A stretch of 64,000 nucleotides of DNA. It comes from Adineta steineri. Taxonomy: Eukaryota > Rotifera > Eurotatoria > Adinetida > Adinetidae. The stretch covers positions 1 through 64,000 of the forward strand of contig CAJNOI010000263.1 of the NCBI GenBank assembly GCA_905250115.1. The letters run 5' to 3'. Positions 1-12,144 of the stretch are shown piece after piece. The notes under the pieces are model-generated. The model made no database searches. It saw only the letters and a list, made by a program, of their open reading frames with translations, and was not told the DNA's origin. The translations under genes were made by a program, and so were the position numbers. The number at the start of each line of letters is the position of its first letter. The stretch's first letter is position 1.

Positions 1-1780
1 AAAAAAATGTTGATGACAAATGACATATTTTACCTATAATTTTATTGATGAGTGTCGTGAGAAAGAGAACATGAATAAGAATAAATACTAAAGGAAAGCC
101 GACAGTTCAATGGCAAGAATTCAGGTGGTAATAGTAATAGTATTATATACTAAGTTAAGACGTAAAAGAACAGATGCTAACCAGATGATAAATGACATAT
201 TGAATTATAAGACTTATGATTTGTTCCTCATGACTAAATTTACTTTCTTGTCATACATGATTTTTTTCTTCTCTTTTTCTTTTATATATCATTATAATCA
301 AAAGGAGAAGAGAGAAAAAAAAAGAAAGAAATAGTTTTTATCATCATTTTCTCATTTCGTATAGGATGAAAGAAAATGTTAGTTGATAATGATTTGTTGA
401 TGGGTTTGTATTATGTTCTGTTCATTGAAGCTAAACAAGTTTTGAATACAATTCATAGACAGAATAGCACTTAGAATTGTAAAATGATTTTTAACGACTA
501 TGGGGGTGTTTTGTTTAGATTTTATTCAATAAAAATTAATTTGGTATCAATAATAGATGAAGAGAGAGAAAAGAAAAGAAAAATTATTCTTCTCATCGAA
601 AACTAAATAAAAAGACTGTCATAGTAGTATTAAAACCACTCCTTTCTCTCAAGATGATCCTATTCATTCTTTTTTCTTCATTAAAAATTAAAATATATAT
701 TTTCAATAAAACCTAAACATTAAATCTCTAATATGAATCAGATGTGAATTTACAAAAAAAACTTCTCACGTACATTCTGTATTTTTACGAAATAAAACTA
801 CACAGCATGATTTCCATTTCTATCGAAATTCAGCTGTGAATTGAAGTGTTTAGTATAATTCTATTGATATTTTTCGTTGTAGAAAATTATTTAATATAGT
901 ATTTTCAAAAAACTCCAGAGATTCTTCACTGAAGTTAACTCTTAGAAGTGCGGTTTACAATCTTTTCTAATATCGTCTTACATATATTTGATTGTTTGTA
1001 TTGAAAAATCATAACTTTTCTTCAGATATTATGAAGTTTGTAACAATCGTGACAGAATTCTATTTTTAACGCTATATCATCAGAAACTGATTGTAGCAAC
1101 AAAACTTTCATAGACTTCGGTAATATAGTTTTATTTGCTAAATAATCTTTCTCTCATATTTTATCCATAAAATTCAATAGACAGAGTATCTCATTGACTC
1201 TTCAAGTTGTCAGTTGAAATTGCTTTATATACTTAATATTGTTTAGAGAAAAAATCAAAAGTCTATTGCTCTTATCGTTTGCAGCAATCCTATAATGTTA
1301 TCTATTGGTATATATACATAAAAAGAGTATTGTTTTCAAAACACTTTAGTGTATTAAACTCAATAATTTTTTGATTAAAAACATATTATCCACTTTAACT
1401 AAAAGATAATTCAGAATCAAAAAGATTTCACTTTCGATAAGAAAATTGAAAAAGATGAACTGAAGTAAATGCAAACGAAGGATTACACGATCAAGTTCAT
1501 AATCACATCTAGATCATCAGCATCAACGCTTTTATTTTCCGTAGTCCAATTCGTGATTATCGCGATACAAAATGGCAACTTTTCATGCGTCGAGGGAAGT
1601 ATATAAAACATACACACGCGAAGGAATACAGAAATACAATTGAAATCAATGTTATTTACAAGAAGAAAAAAAAATAAGCGCGTTTGGTTGATTGCATAAT
1701 TCTTTTGTTGTTTTCCTTGAAATAGAAGTCAAAATAATGATTTCATTTTCACAAATCGTTATCTATAAAATTATTGAATT
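1..1780. other. Gene-poor AT-rich stretch upstream of the calpain gene
   Basis: No convincing coding exon is seen on either strand. The only ORF near the start is lysine/arginine-rich and low in complexity, as expected from A-rich DNA. The last 250 bases become less AT-rich and include a TATA-like site at about 1600, so they probably hold the calpain promoter and 5' leader. Confidence 0.6.
1599..1608 (+). promoter_or_regulatory. Possible TATA box of the calpain gene
   Basis: The string GTATATAAAA lies about 175 bases before the calpain start codon, just after a locally GC-richer patch with several CpGs. Position and sequence fit a core promoter, but TATA-like words are common in DNA this AT-rich, so support is modest. 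Confidence 0.3.
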
Positions 1781-3856
1781 ATGACTAAATGGGAACATAC
1801 AATTCGATTATTTGAAGGACAAGATTTTGAATCAATTCGATTAAAATGTCTTAAAGAAAATAAACTTTTTGAAGATCCAATTTTTCCAGCACAATATGAA
1901 TCTTTATCAAATAATTATCAAACATTAATTCCTAATTGGCATGATATTATATGGAAACGTCCAGGTGAAATTGTTGAAGATCCTCAAATGATTGTTAATG
2001 GAATAAAACGTACAGATCCAAATCAAGGCGATTTAGGTAAATCATCTTTTTTTCTTCCAAAAAAAAATTTCCTATTTATTTGATTTCTTCTCTAGGTAAT
2101 TGTTGGTTTATAGCAGCTATGAGTGCATTAACAAAGAATACTACTGTACTTAAACGAATTATTCCATCTGATCAATCTTTTCATAAAGATTGGTATGGTG
2201 AGTAGATGAGAAATTTAGATATATTTTTTCAGCTGGTATATTTCATTTTCGTTTTTGGCGTTATCAACAATGGTATGATATTGTTATTGATGATCGTTTA
2301 CCATATTTAATAAAACAAAAACGTTTATGGAGTGCAAGAAATCTTTATGAAATAAATGAATTTTGGGTTTCATTATTTGAAAAAGCTTATGCTAAATTAA
2401 ATGGTAATTATACAAATTTAGGTGGTGGTTTACCAGTTAATGCTTTAACAGATTTTACTGGTGGTATTGAACAACGTTTTGAATTTAAATCAAATTTATC
2501 TTTAACACATTTAAATGAAAATGATTTATTTGATTTTATTAAATCATGTATTGATTATGGTTCACTTATTGCTTGTTCAATTAATGCTGATAAAAGAAAA
2601 ATCGAGAGTGTTTTATCGAATGGTCTTGTAATTGGTCATACTTATTCAATAACAAATTATTATATTTTACCAATAAAATATGATAATAACTTGAATGATC
2701 GAAATTTAATTCGTTTACGTAATCCATGGGGTAATGATATTGAATGGAATGGAAAATGGTCAGATGCTGATCCTATTTGGAATTTATTTGATGAAAAAAC
2801 ACGAAAAAGATTAAGTATACAAAGAAAACATGATGGAGAATTTTGGATGTCATTTAAAGATTTTTATAAAGAATTTGATGTTATGGAAGTTTGTCATATT
2901 AGTCCAGATACATATGATGGTAAAATATGAATATTAGAATTAGTCAATTTAATTTAAATCTTTTCCGCTAATGTTTTATCTAGCGGATGGGCTAATTGGG
3001 CGGCGCTCACCCAGTATTCTCATTTTGCCTACCCGATAGTTCGATTCACACATCTGAAAGAAGAAATTCGGATATAACACTGATATCCACCATCTATAAA
3101 ATCATAAAAAATATCTTGTTCACGATAAAATTATGTTTTTTTAAGAATTTGGATTAACTATACAAGATTCTAAACATCATTGGCGTATGTGGTATGCACT
3201 TGGATCATGGCGTGCTGGTGAGAATAGTGGTGGTTCATGTGCAACATTAGGTTGTCGTCATGGTTGTTATTATTGGCGTAATCCACAATTTATTATTGAA
3301 TTAACATTAAATCGTACATTTAATTCAAATAGATTATGTATGATGATAATTGCATTAATGCAAAAACCAATAACGAATAATTCTAATGAACAATATATAC
3401 AAATTCGACTTTTCCGAATTAAACCAAACGTTAAAATATGTGAGAAAAAAATTTATAAACCAGATGAAGTCGAACGAATTGGTAAGCTTAAATTATTATC
3501 AGAGTAAAGTTTTAATTTACTGTTTGTTTTCTTTTTGAAAAGCATCAACAGGACCTTATGGTAAAATTTAATCTTTATTATTTGTTTAATTATATAACTA
3601 ATTTTTTTTGTCGATAAAAGTTAATCGTCGTGAAGTTTCTTTACTATTGAAAACAACAACAGGTGCTTATTTAATTGTGCCTAGTATGGCTGATGTCGAT
3701 CAAAATTGTGATTTTTTACTACGAATTTTTTCTCAAGATACTACCATCGGTCGAACATTTGTTAATATATTTGCTAATGATAATCATGAAGATCAAATAC
3801 ATCAAAATCTAGATCAAAAGCATTCAGTACCTGAGCAAACACCTAGTAAATTATAA
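1781..3856 (+). CDS. Calpain-type cysteine protease, six exons
   Basis: Calcium-dependent cytosolic thiol protease of the calpain (C2) family. Exons 1781-2036, 2096-2197, 2233-2919, 3146-3481, 3543-3560 and 3621-3856 join in phase (every junction is phase 1) into 544 residues. The full triad is visible: Cys88 in GNCWFIAA, His255 in GHTYSI and Asn283 in LRNPWG, with the spacing of classical calpains. The C-terminal third is the calpain beta-sandwich domain, with the GSWRAGENSGGS and NPQF signatures followed by NRREVSLLL and LIVPSM. There is no penta-EF-hand, so this is an atypical calpain in which calcium sensing would rest on the protease core. Exon 5 is an 18-nt microexon. The start is the first ATG of the open frame, just before the conserved LFEGQDFE. 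Intron 3 (226 nt) is unusually long and carries a tRNA-like sequence. The family call is secure; the orthologue is not assigned. Confidence 0.95.
2978..3060 (+). repeat. Degenerate tRNA-derived element (SINE fragment or tRNA pseudogene) in calpain intron 3
   Basis: A GC-richer island within the AT-rich intron contains a good Pol III A-box-like string (TGGGCTAATTGGGC, about 2988-3002) and, some 37 bases on, a B-box-like string (AGTTCGATTC, about 3038-3047). Order, spacing and strand fit a tRNA or tRNA-derived SINE head. The T-arm stem does not pair, so it is not a working tRNA. No copy with the same body was recognised elsewhere in the window. Confidence 0.4.
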
Positions 3857-6779
3857 AATATTGTTTTTTAATTCAATATATTTCATTTAATTTAGTGAAT
3901 GTTTTCTTTGAAAACAACATATTCAAGAGATTATTTACATTTGATAAATTTTGATAGAAAATATCTTGATATTATTTCAATTTTAATTGTACTTCAAAAA
4001 CAATTTATCTAACATATATATGTATTAATTGATTATAACTTGAATAGATTAATATCCAAAAAAATAAATATATGTACAGATTGAGTTTTGCATTGATCCG
4101 ACTGAGATAATAATCTTTATATACAAAGCAGAAAAACTTTTGCTTTTGAGATATTGTTAAGATGTCGCAGTATTTTGTATATTAGTTTTTTAGAATTCCA
4201 TTTTCATTATATCTTCAATTATTATATGATACAATAGAATAATATCATATTTATAAACTCTACTATAAATATATATGCACACTGTTATAAGTTCTTTGTC
4301 TAAAACTAAAAATACTGTCTTCAGAATATTTGCCAAAAATGTCTGAGTATTAAGCTTTTAATCCATAACATAATCTATTCACTCTTTTGTCGCTTTATTT
4401 AGCCTATTGAAAAGGAGATAAGGCGATTACAACTAAATAAAAGAATATTTACCAAGTATTTTACAAAGACTAAAAATAAAGCAAACGACAATGTCTTTTG
4501 TTATTAATCTTTAAAAACCTTGTCAATTCATATTTTAATCTGAGTATTTACATCTCACGTAAAAGATAAGAAAGACGATTCGATCATGATGTTTTTTTGA
4601 TCCTTGTACTCCCAAGAATATTTTTTTTACACTTCACTGATAATATATAGTTTTACATCAGTATTTTGTATTAAATATACTATCAATATATCCAATTAAG
4701 ACAGAATTAAACTCGCCTCTCCTTGTTGTATTTTCAAATTTTTGAGTATGGATCAAAAATGACCCATTTGGAATTACTAGAGTTAAATATTTACTATCAG
4801 GTAGTAAAAGATTAGTTATACTCAAACACCAGTGATATCTGAAAATCTCTCTTCAAGTCAGACTTTTGGTCCTTGACATCTACATACATTATTCTATATG
4901 TAAAAACAGCTTGTGAATCGATTATATAAATAATCTGCATAATTCATATCGATCTTTTAAAACTATTGATAATATAATTATAATAAGTATTCTTCATATG
5001 ACAATATATGTATATTCAATTCTATTCATTTATGTATTAGGTTTTCACAAATCAAATTTGTTCGTTCTTTACATTGATGGACTTACAAGTTTAGAATAAT
5101 GCAATGCCATTTTTCCGTAATAAATTTATTCGATAATAAGGAAAATGCTACCTGCCGCTCTAAATACCTTTTATTTCCGACGCGTATAAGAATAAGCGAT
5201 GATGTCCTTGAGACATAAAATAAAAATAATTATTTGCATGCTGTTTATTCATTTTAAATCACATCATATTCAATTAATATTAATGCAATCAGACTTATAA
5301 AAATTCTTATTATATACATATGGAATAGATTTTATCATTTAGTGATTTTATATAATATAAATTTTTTATATGTTCAGACATAAAGTTTGTTTATTGTTAT
5401 TCATTGTATTTTGAAGGTCATTCATGGTATATTATGAGAGAGAAAAGGAAATTAAATGCATCGTTTGATACAAGAAAAACGGAAGTCATGCCAGATATAT
5501 AATTTTCAAAATGAAAAAAAGAAAACGTTGTAGACTTTTAACGTAAAAATCTATAATAACAATATACTATGAAATATATAGATTAGATTAAATTTCTCCC
5601 TGGACAAACATTAAAAGAGTTTTGTCATTCTCTCAAGAGATTGATGAAAACGTTAATATTTATAGGATAGTAAATATGTAAGTGTTGCTATTAATAAAGA
5701 CGTATAAAAAACGAAGAAAAAAAAACAATAATTTAGAAAAGAAAAAAACGTTTTTGTTGATGGCTTATAAAACAAAGAATGTTTGTTATCATATTGATTG
5801 ATTCAAGGTTGTTTAATTGTCTGAAATAAAGAACATATAATTAAGTAATAAATGTACTGTTGTTTTTACAGATCGTACATATGAGCATTTGCCCTGAGTC
5901 AACGAGTTTATTTATGTATGTCTACTTAGTGTAATTTTGTTCTCGTCTTTTTTCTATATATCATAAGAAGAAAAAAAGAAGAAGAAGAAGAAAAGAAGCG
6001 AGAAATACCATTCCTTTTTTTCTTGCTTATGTAATTATTTTTGATTTATTTTTGTTTTTGTTATTAGTCGTGAGAATATTAGAAGAAGAAGATAGAGGTA
6101 CGTGTAAGAATTAAAATAGGATTCTGCCTTTTTTTTCTCCTACCGTTTTTCTTCTTATCCCTAAATTCATAAAATATTTTGATTGAGAGAAGTACATACT
6201 CAGCTGACTTTATATGACTAGTTTTGTAGCAATAAAAATGATTTATTGTTATTAAAAATGAAAGATCTAGAAGAAAGACATTGTTTCAGACCCTTTTTCT
6301 TTAACGAAGAATATTCATTTCTATTGTTCTTGAAACAGAAACATGTCTGTCGACAGATATCTATATTATCGAACTTTTTTTTTCGATTATATTAAATACA
6401 TGTATTCTATTTTATGAGATGATTTGTAGGCGATATGACTAATATATTGATGTACGACAATATTTTTTTTGTCGTTCGAAGTGTAAGGAAGCCATATTAT
6501 TACCATTAGTAAACAAATTAAAAAAATATATAAATCATTTAAAAGGCTTTTTTTTGCTTCGTTATTTGTTTTTTGTTCTCTTTTATATATTCTTTTTAAG
6601 ATTGTATAAATAAAATTTAGAAAACTGTTAATGTTTAGATACAATAATCGAATAGTAAAGAATTATTGATTGACGTCAATACTAGTTCAAGATTCTGGCT
6701 TCTATACTGATTTGTAGTTCAAAGTATGTAGAATAATTTTGACAAAAAAAATAATATAATATAATAAATTTATTCTTAG
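3857..6779. other. Intergenic region without recognised genes
   Basis: AT-rich DNA with no exon-like open frame on either strand. The one longer minus-strand ORF (6387-6644) is Lys/Ile-rich, lacks splice-supported extensions and resembles no family. The region includes a purine-rich microsatellite near 5965-6000. The unlocated first exon of the VWC-type gene may lie near its right end. Confidence 0.6.
5965..6000. repeat. Imperfect (AAG)n microsatellite
   Basis: About 36 bases of almost pure AAG repeats interrupted by A runs, in intergenic DNA. No coding frame with gene-like flanks uses it. Confidence 0.7.
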
Positions 6780-7997
6780 ATTTCTATTATGTCATATATT
6801 TCTCTTATATTTATTATTGATATCAAAACTTGAATATCAATGCTTAGGTCTAACACCGACTACTAATAATGTTGAATGTCATCCAGTAGACATTCAACTA
6901 TATAGTTGGTCAGGACCTAGTTTTGAATCAGGTGAATGTTGGCATCAAGGACATCGTTTTATAAACGGTGCTATATGGGGTCGTTCAGATGTACCAGGTT
7001 CTCCTTATTGTGTTTGTGAACAAGGAAAAGTACGTATTTTTTACAGTCAACAACAACATCTCGCTGTTGATACATTAACTATTCTTCGACCAACTAACAA
7101 TGCATCACCAACAGCCAAAGATTTAGCTAAATGGCCTATTTCCAATTATCCTGTAGTACGACAACGTACAGTACTTTGTTCAACAAATCGATTAGGTATA
7201 CGAGTGAGATCAAGAGATAGATGCATTGGTTGTAAATGTTCTACGAATGGTCATTGGTTATGTAAAAAACCACCCCCACTAAATAAAAATCAAACAAACA
7301 ATCATCAAACACCCAAGTATTGATTGTATTAAAAATTGTATAAAAAATTGTTTGTTTTTTTTCTTTTTTAATTAGAAATAATCCTTATTCATATTCTGAC
7401 ACATATCAAGTTGATCTTCATATTACAACTGTACGTTTACAAGCAGAATGTCCATTAGGTACTACACCTAAATTTTGTATATTAATTGAACGTTTATTAA
7501 CATCAAATATAACTAAACCATTCAGTCGTTATATTGAAATACCTCGTGAAACATCATGGATTGATCGTAATTCATGTACTCAATGTACATGTACATTAGA
7601 TGGCTATTTACAATGTGAAATTCTTCATGAAACATGTAGTCGTCCATGTCTTTTACGTAAAACACGTCCAGTTTCAGTTATATATTATTTTCCATCTGGT
7701 TCAAAATGGTTAACACCACCACATAGCAAATGTCGTTCTTGTACATGTATTAATGGGCAAAGAAAATGTTTTAATTGTGATAAAATTCTAAAAATCGATG
7801 TTATTACTAATAACAACCAGCAGCAAACATCAGCAATTGGCGAATTTAGATTATTACCAATATTAAAGAAAACAAAACCATGTATACTTCAAACTAGTAT
7901 TAGTTCTCATCGATTAATATTTCCAGGACAACAGATATGGTATGAACAACGTTGCTATTTTTGTTCAAAAACTGATGGACGATTGATAACATGTTAA
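6780..7997 (+). CDS. Secreted cysteine-rich protein with VWC-type motifs (5' end unresolved)
   Basis: Two exons are visible, 6780-7316 and 7376-7997, joined in phase 2 across a 59-nt intron; about 385 residues. The frame opens with a hydrophobic Leu/Ile/Phe-rich stretch typical of a signal peptide and then runs through paired-cysteine units of the C-x2-C-x-C type (CIGCKC, CTQCTC, CRSCTC) with flanking aromatics, as in von Willebrand C or fibronectin-I-like modules of chordin-type extracellular proteins. No in-frame ATG lies between the upstream stop and the signal-like stretch, but TATTCTTAG at 6771-6779 is a good acceptor, so the ATG is probably on a short upstream exon that I could not place. 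Presumably extracellular, matrix or BMP/TGF-beta binding by analogy only. The coding call is firm; the function is not. Confidence 0.8.
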
Positions 7998-8957
7998 TTC
8001 GTATTTATTTCTCTATATCCTAATATTGTCCCCTATTGGCCTAGTCACTTGTATTCTTTTCTGTGTTTTTGTTTAGATTAGTGTACATGTATTTTTATGT
8101 TGTGTGTATTGTAAAAATATAAAGAAAAAGAAAAAAATTCTATAGGCTAAAATTGATTATATCTTTAAAGAATCATTATAAACAGAATGATCAAAATATG
8201 TTTCAACAAATTCAATAGCTATTTAATGCGTGGAATACCATAGTGGAACAATGAAATAGTCAAAGAGTATTTGATTAAGACAATATGAATTTATCTGAAA
8301 ATAGTGAATTAAATACAAGATCATGTTTAGATATATGGGCAGAATAGGACATTAGCTGTCTTCATTTGATTTTAATTTTTTTGCACGGATGTTTCTCTTG
8401 AATAAATTCTTTTAGCGTAGACATATGTAAAAAATCAAAAACATTGACGGTAGACTTTTGAGTTCGAGTAACATCTATGGTAAAATTATTCTTATAGAAA
8501 CCGCCCCCTCAGAAAATCCATCAAGTCCCATGACAAAAATGTTTGTCTTATCATTATCTCAAGGTGCCGAGGAAGGATTCATATCTTTTCAAATTCTTCT
8601 CATATTTCCCATTCAGTTACAAGAGCAGTTTTTCTTCTGAATACTCGTACTCCATCACGTCGCCAACAAACGATTTTACCTAGAAGAAAAATCTATCAAA
8701 TTTATTTTTTTTCAATTAGGACTATAGAAATTCAGAGAACTATTATGAATAAACGAGAATGAGAGAAGAGTATAAGCCATATTGTCTTCAGATCCGAAAA
8801 AAATTTTTATGTATGATTTAAATATTCTCATATATATATTTTTCAATATTATAATGATTGGTTTATTATTTATTAAGATAAAATTTAAGGATTACAAGGA
8901 TCACTCTATATAGTTAATATTGATTGTCACTTTTGATACATAATGTATTACCATTGT
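7998..8957. other. Intergenic region with a GC-richer island and no clear gene
   Basis: Between the VWC-type gene and the convergent small peptide gene. Around 8450-8700 base composition rises and short open frames appear on both strands, but none matches a family or has supporting splice sites. The right end contains TTTATT near 8862, which on the minus strand reads AATAAA, a plausible polyadenylation signal for the peptide gene. Confidence 0.5.
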
Positions 8958-9295
8958 TTAACCTATAAATTCTCTTGGATCACCTCTGAAGATTGCTTTT
9001 TTCTGAAGTCGTCCAAATGTTATTAAATCATCATTGGATTTATCTTCATAAACTTCTAAAGGTTGAAATTCAGTTGTTAATATTTTCGAATCACCATGTC
9101 GATAAGCATGATTTACATCATTATTTGAATAAAACATATTTTTATTTTGTTCATTATCGGTTGATCGATAAATATATTTTGCACTAGAATAATTTATACA
9201 AAATAAAAACAAAAAACATTTTACTAAAATAAAACTCACTTGATGAGAATAACATTGAATGCTAACAAACATAAACTATAGTAATAAATTTGCAT
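8958..9295 (-). CDS. Two-exon 93-residue secreted peptide precursor, neuropeptide-like
   Basis: Minus-strand exons 9240-9295 and 8958-9183 are separated by a consensus 56-nt intron (GTGAGT...TTCTAG) and join in phase to 93 residues. The first exon is an excellent signal peptide (MQIYYYSLCLLAFNVILI, cleavage likely after NA). The mature part has no cysteine and is polar. It ends with a stretch that looks processed: an ITFGR site, where Gly-Arg could give a C-terminal amide, then LQKK as a dibasic site, then AIFRGDPREFIG at the C terminus. That is the layout of an invertebrate neuropeptide precursor. I recognise no named peptide family, so the peptide role is inference. An unspliced 104-residue reading of the same region lacks the proper signal exon and is less likely. 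A minus-strand AATAAA lies about 90 bases past the stop. Confidence 0.65.
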
Positions 9296-10131
9296 GATAC
9301 TGATCTTCAAGTGTTCTATGTGACAAGTGAAGATATACAAAAAAAATGCAAAATCTGTTTGAATCTTTTTCTTTATAAATACTTTGGATGTAAATCTCTG
9401 CACGAAATATTACGTGTCAAACAAATATCAATAAGAAAAACGATTATATAAACAATAACGTTGGCTTCAAGCGATGCTAAAAACTGTCTAAATACGTTTT
9501 CATTCAATGAACAAGAAGATTAATATGATAATCACATATTACAATGCACGACATCATGCCGATTTAATTCAGTTAATATTCACATATTGTTATATGATGT
9601 TCAATATCATTTTTGTTTTATTTTGTTACAATCAATTTTATTCTAAGTTACATCATATTTTATTTCATATATATTCAATCTTGAGAGTATCAATGAACTA
9701 CGTTTATTAATGGGTATAAAAACATAAAATTTCTCGTGGATTATTACTACTTTCAATCGCCATAGCTAATTTCATACACATAAATGCTATTGTACATAAT
9801 TTTTCTCAGAAAAAAAACATTCAGATGAATAGCAAGGAGATAAAACAAGTTGGAAATATTGTAAAGTGACTCAAAGTTAATAAAAACTAGGAAGATGTTC
9901 TTGAAAATAATATATAAGAAAGCAAACAATTAAGAGACGTTTTTCGGCGAAATAATATACTAAAATCTTTCCAAGTGTAGTCTGTTTAATAAGAAAGAGA
10001 ATATTTCATATCTACACCTTTAGTTTCTATTCTGTTATTTCTTTATTTATCATCTATCTTACTGCATACGTATTCACTACCATATTTTTATCTTTATCAT
10101 CTTACTCAAAAAGGTAACACTGTAAGATAAA
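9296..10131. other. Shared upstream region of two divergent genes
   Basis: About 840 bases between the start of the minus-strand peptide gene and the plus-strand kinase gene, so it must hold both promoters. No clear TATA box or exon is seen. A 67-residue ORF at 9507-9710 is hydrophobic and AT-driven, without splice or family support. Confidence 0.5.
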
Positions 10132-12144
10132 ATGGAACGTTTGCATCTTAAATATTTGCATATCACGTTCAAATTTAATTTTACAGAACGAACTTATGTA
10201 TATGATCTGACACAATATACTAAACGACAACATCTTTTTGATACGATTTGTAAAGATGCTGAATGTTTTGTTCATCGAGTATGTGGACGAACATCAGTAA
10301 AAACTATGGACCGATATAGTTTATTACTTTATCGTCTAGACGAACATACTCCTTATTTACATTTGATAACTGATTATTATGGATTAGAAAATGAATGTAT
10401 TATTCAAATTGTTCCTATTGAATGTGCAAAAAGTGAACGAACTATTGAACCGATATCTTCTCATATAACTCCTCAACCATGTAGTAAATGTCAAAAATTC
10501 ATTGCAGGTGAAATGCTTGATAATGCACATTGGTGTAAAAAATGTCGAAATGTCTATCATCAAAGTTGTGCACCTACTTTTTCTCATCAATGTAATCAAA
10601 ATGATTTACAACGACCACCTCCTATTCCACTTCGAAATAGAAGAATAACTCGACATAGTATTAAAAATCCTTCTGGTACAACTGTTCAAGATGAACAAAT
10701 TGATAATGCTAATTTACTTTATTTTATTAATTATGAAAATATTTATCGACGTGGTCATTTTATAGTTACACGATCAGAATTAATTCTTCATACACATGCT
10801 GCTGTTATTAGATTTGATGAAATTAAATTAGTTCGATTTGTTTATGATAAACCAGAGTCACATACATTTGAAATAATTTGTTATAATGGTACAATTATTT
10901 GTATAGGACATGGTCATCAATCATCACCTATGACAGATGAAATTCGTTTAATAACTGATCAATTTTGTTCACATGTTCATTTACAATGGGAATCGCTTAA
11001 AACATCTTCTAGGAAATCATTCGGATCAACTAAATCTGATAAAATGATATCTGAATATAAACGAAAATTAGTTCCAATTGGCTATCAATATGGACCTGAA
11101 GATGAATCCAATGATCATATGCAAGAATTATATGAATTTACATATGAAATTATTGGTCAAGGTAGTTTCGGTACTGTGGAAGCTGCTATTCGTCGATCGA
11201 CACGTCAGCCAGTTGCTGTTAAGCGAATCGATTATACAAAATGGCAAGAACAAGGAAGGACTTCAAATGAAATTGATATATTATATCAACTTAAACATCC
11301 AAGTATTCTTACATTTCAATCATGTTTTTCTCGTCATGATGGTGTATATATATTTACTGAACGAATGGAATTTGATCTATTTGATTATATAACAAAACCA
11401 CCAAATTTAGGTCGATTGAGAGAATCAACTTCAAAATATATTATTTATCAAATTCTTGTTGCTGTCAGTTATTTACATCAAAAAAATATTGTAAGTTAAA
11501 ATATTCATTTTTTTATTTTAATACTAATAAATTTTATATTTAAGTGTCATTGTGATATAAAACCAGAAAATCTTCTACTTAATGTATTACATACATCTAC
11601 AGCGTACAAACGTGAACATGTTAAATTAGCCGATTTTGGAATGTCAAAATATATTCGTGATACTTCACTACGTCGTAGTCAAGTTGGAACAGTAAATAAA
11701 TAGATAATTTAAATATTTAAAAGTTATTTCTTTTTTTCCTATTAACAAAAATAGAGACCATATATGGCACCAGAATTATATCATTCATATGAACGAGGAT
11801 ATAATAAATCTGCAGATTTATGGGCAGTTGGTATTGTTCTTTATGCTTGTTTATCAGGATGTATTCCATTTGATCCAAATGAAATTGATAAAGCTGAACA
11901 TTTAGTTAATAATTTTGTATCTATGTATCCATATAAAGAATGGAAACATATTTCAGACAATGCAATTTCATTTCTTTCAAAAAATTTACTTGTTGCTGAT
12001 CCAACACAGCGAACAAAAGCGGAGAAGAATCTTACTAATAAATGGTTTACTGATGATCGACAATTACGAAATAATCTAAGAGAATTAGAAATAATGATAA
12101 AAATGGATAATGAACCATATTGGTTAACTAAATATTTACCATAA
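10132..12144 (+). CDS. Protein kinase D (PRKD) family Ser/Thr kinase
   Basis: Exons 10132-11490, 11545-11691 and 11755-12144 join in phase 0 into 631 residues. Domain order matches the PKD family, diacylglycerol-regulated kinases of Golgi and plasma membrane signalling: N-terminal ubiquitin-like fold (about 1-95), one C1 zinc domain, a PH-like domain (about 197-290) and a kinase domain (from about 335). C1 ligands Cys117, Cys120, Cys135, Cys138, His143, Cys146 and Cys154 have canonical spacing; His111 sits only five residues before Cys117. Kinase motifs are a Gly loop GQGSFG (about 342), VAVK with Lys364, HCDIKPEN (Asp457; the HCD form is typical of PKD), DFG (Asp483), activation-loop Ser494 and Ser498 in the SLRRSQVGT context, then APE. 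Vertebrate PKDs have two C1 domains; only one is seen here. AATAAA follows the stop within about 10 bases. Confidence 0.93.

Noticed and set aside
9507-9710. 67-residue hydrophobic ORF between the peptide gene and the kinase gene
   Set aside because: Phe/Ile/Tyr composition is what AT-rich DNA gives; no splice or family support.
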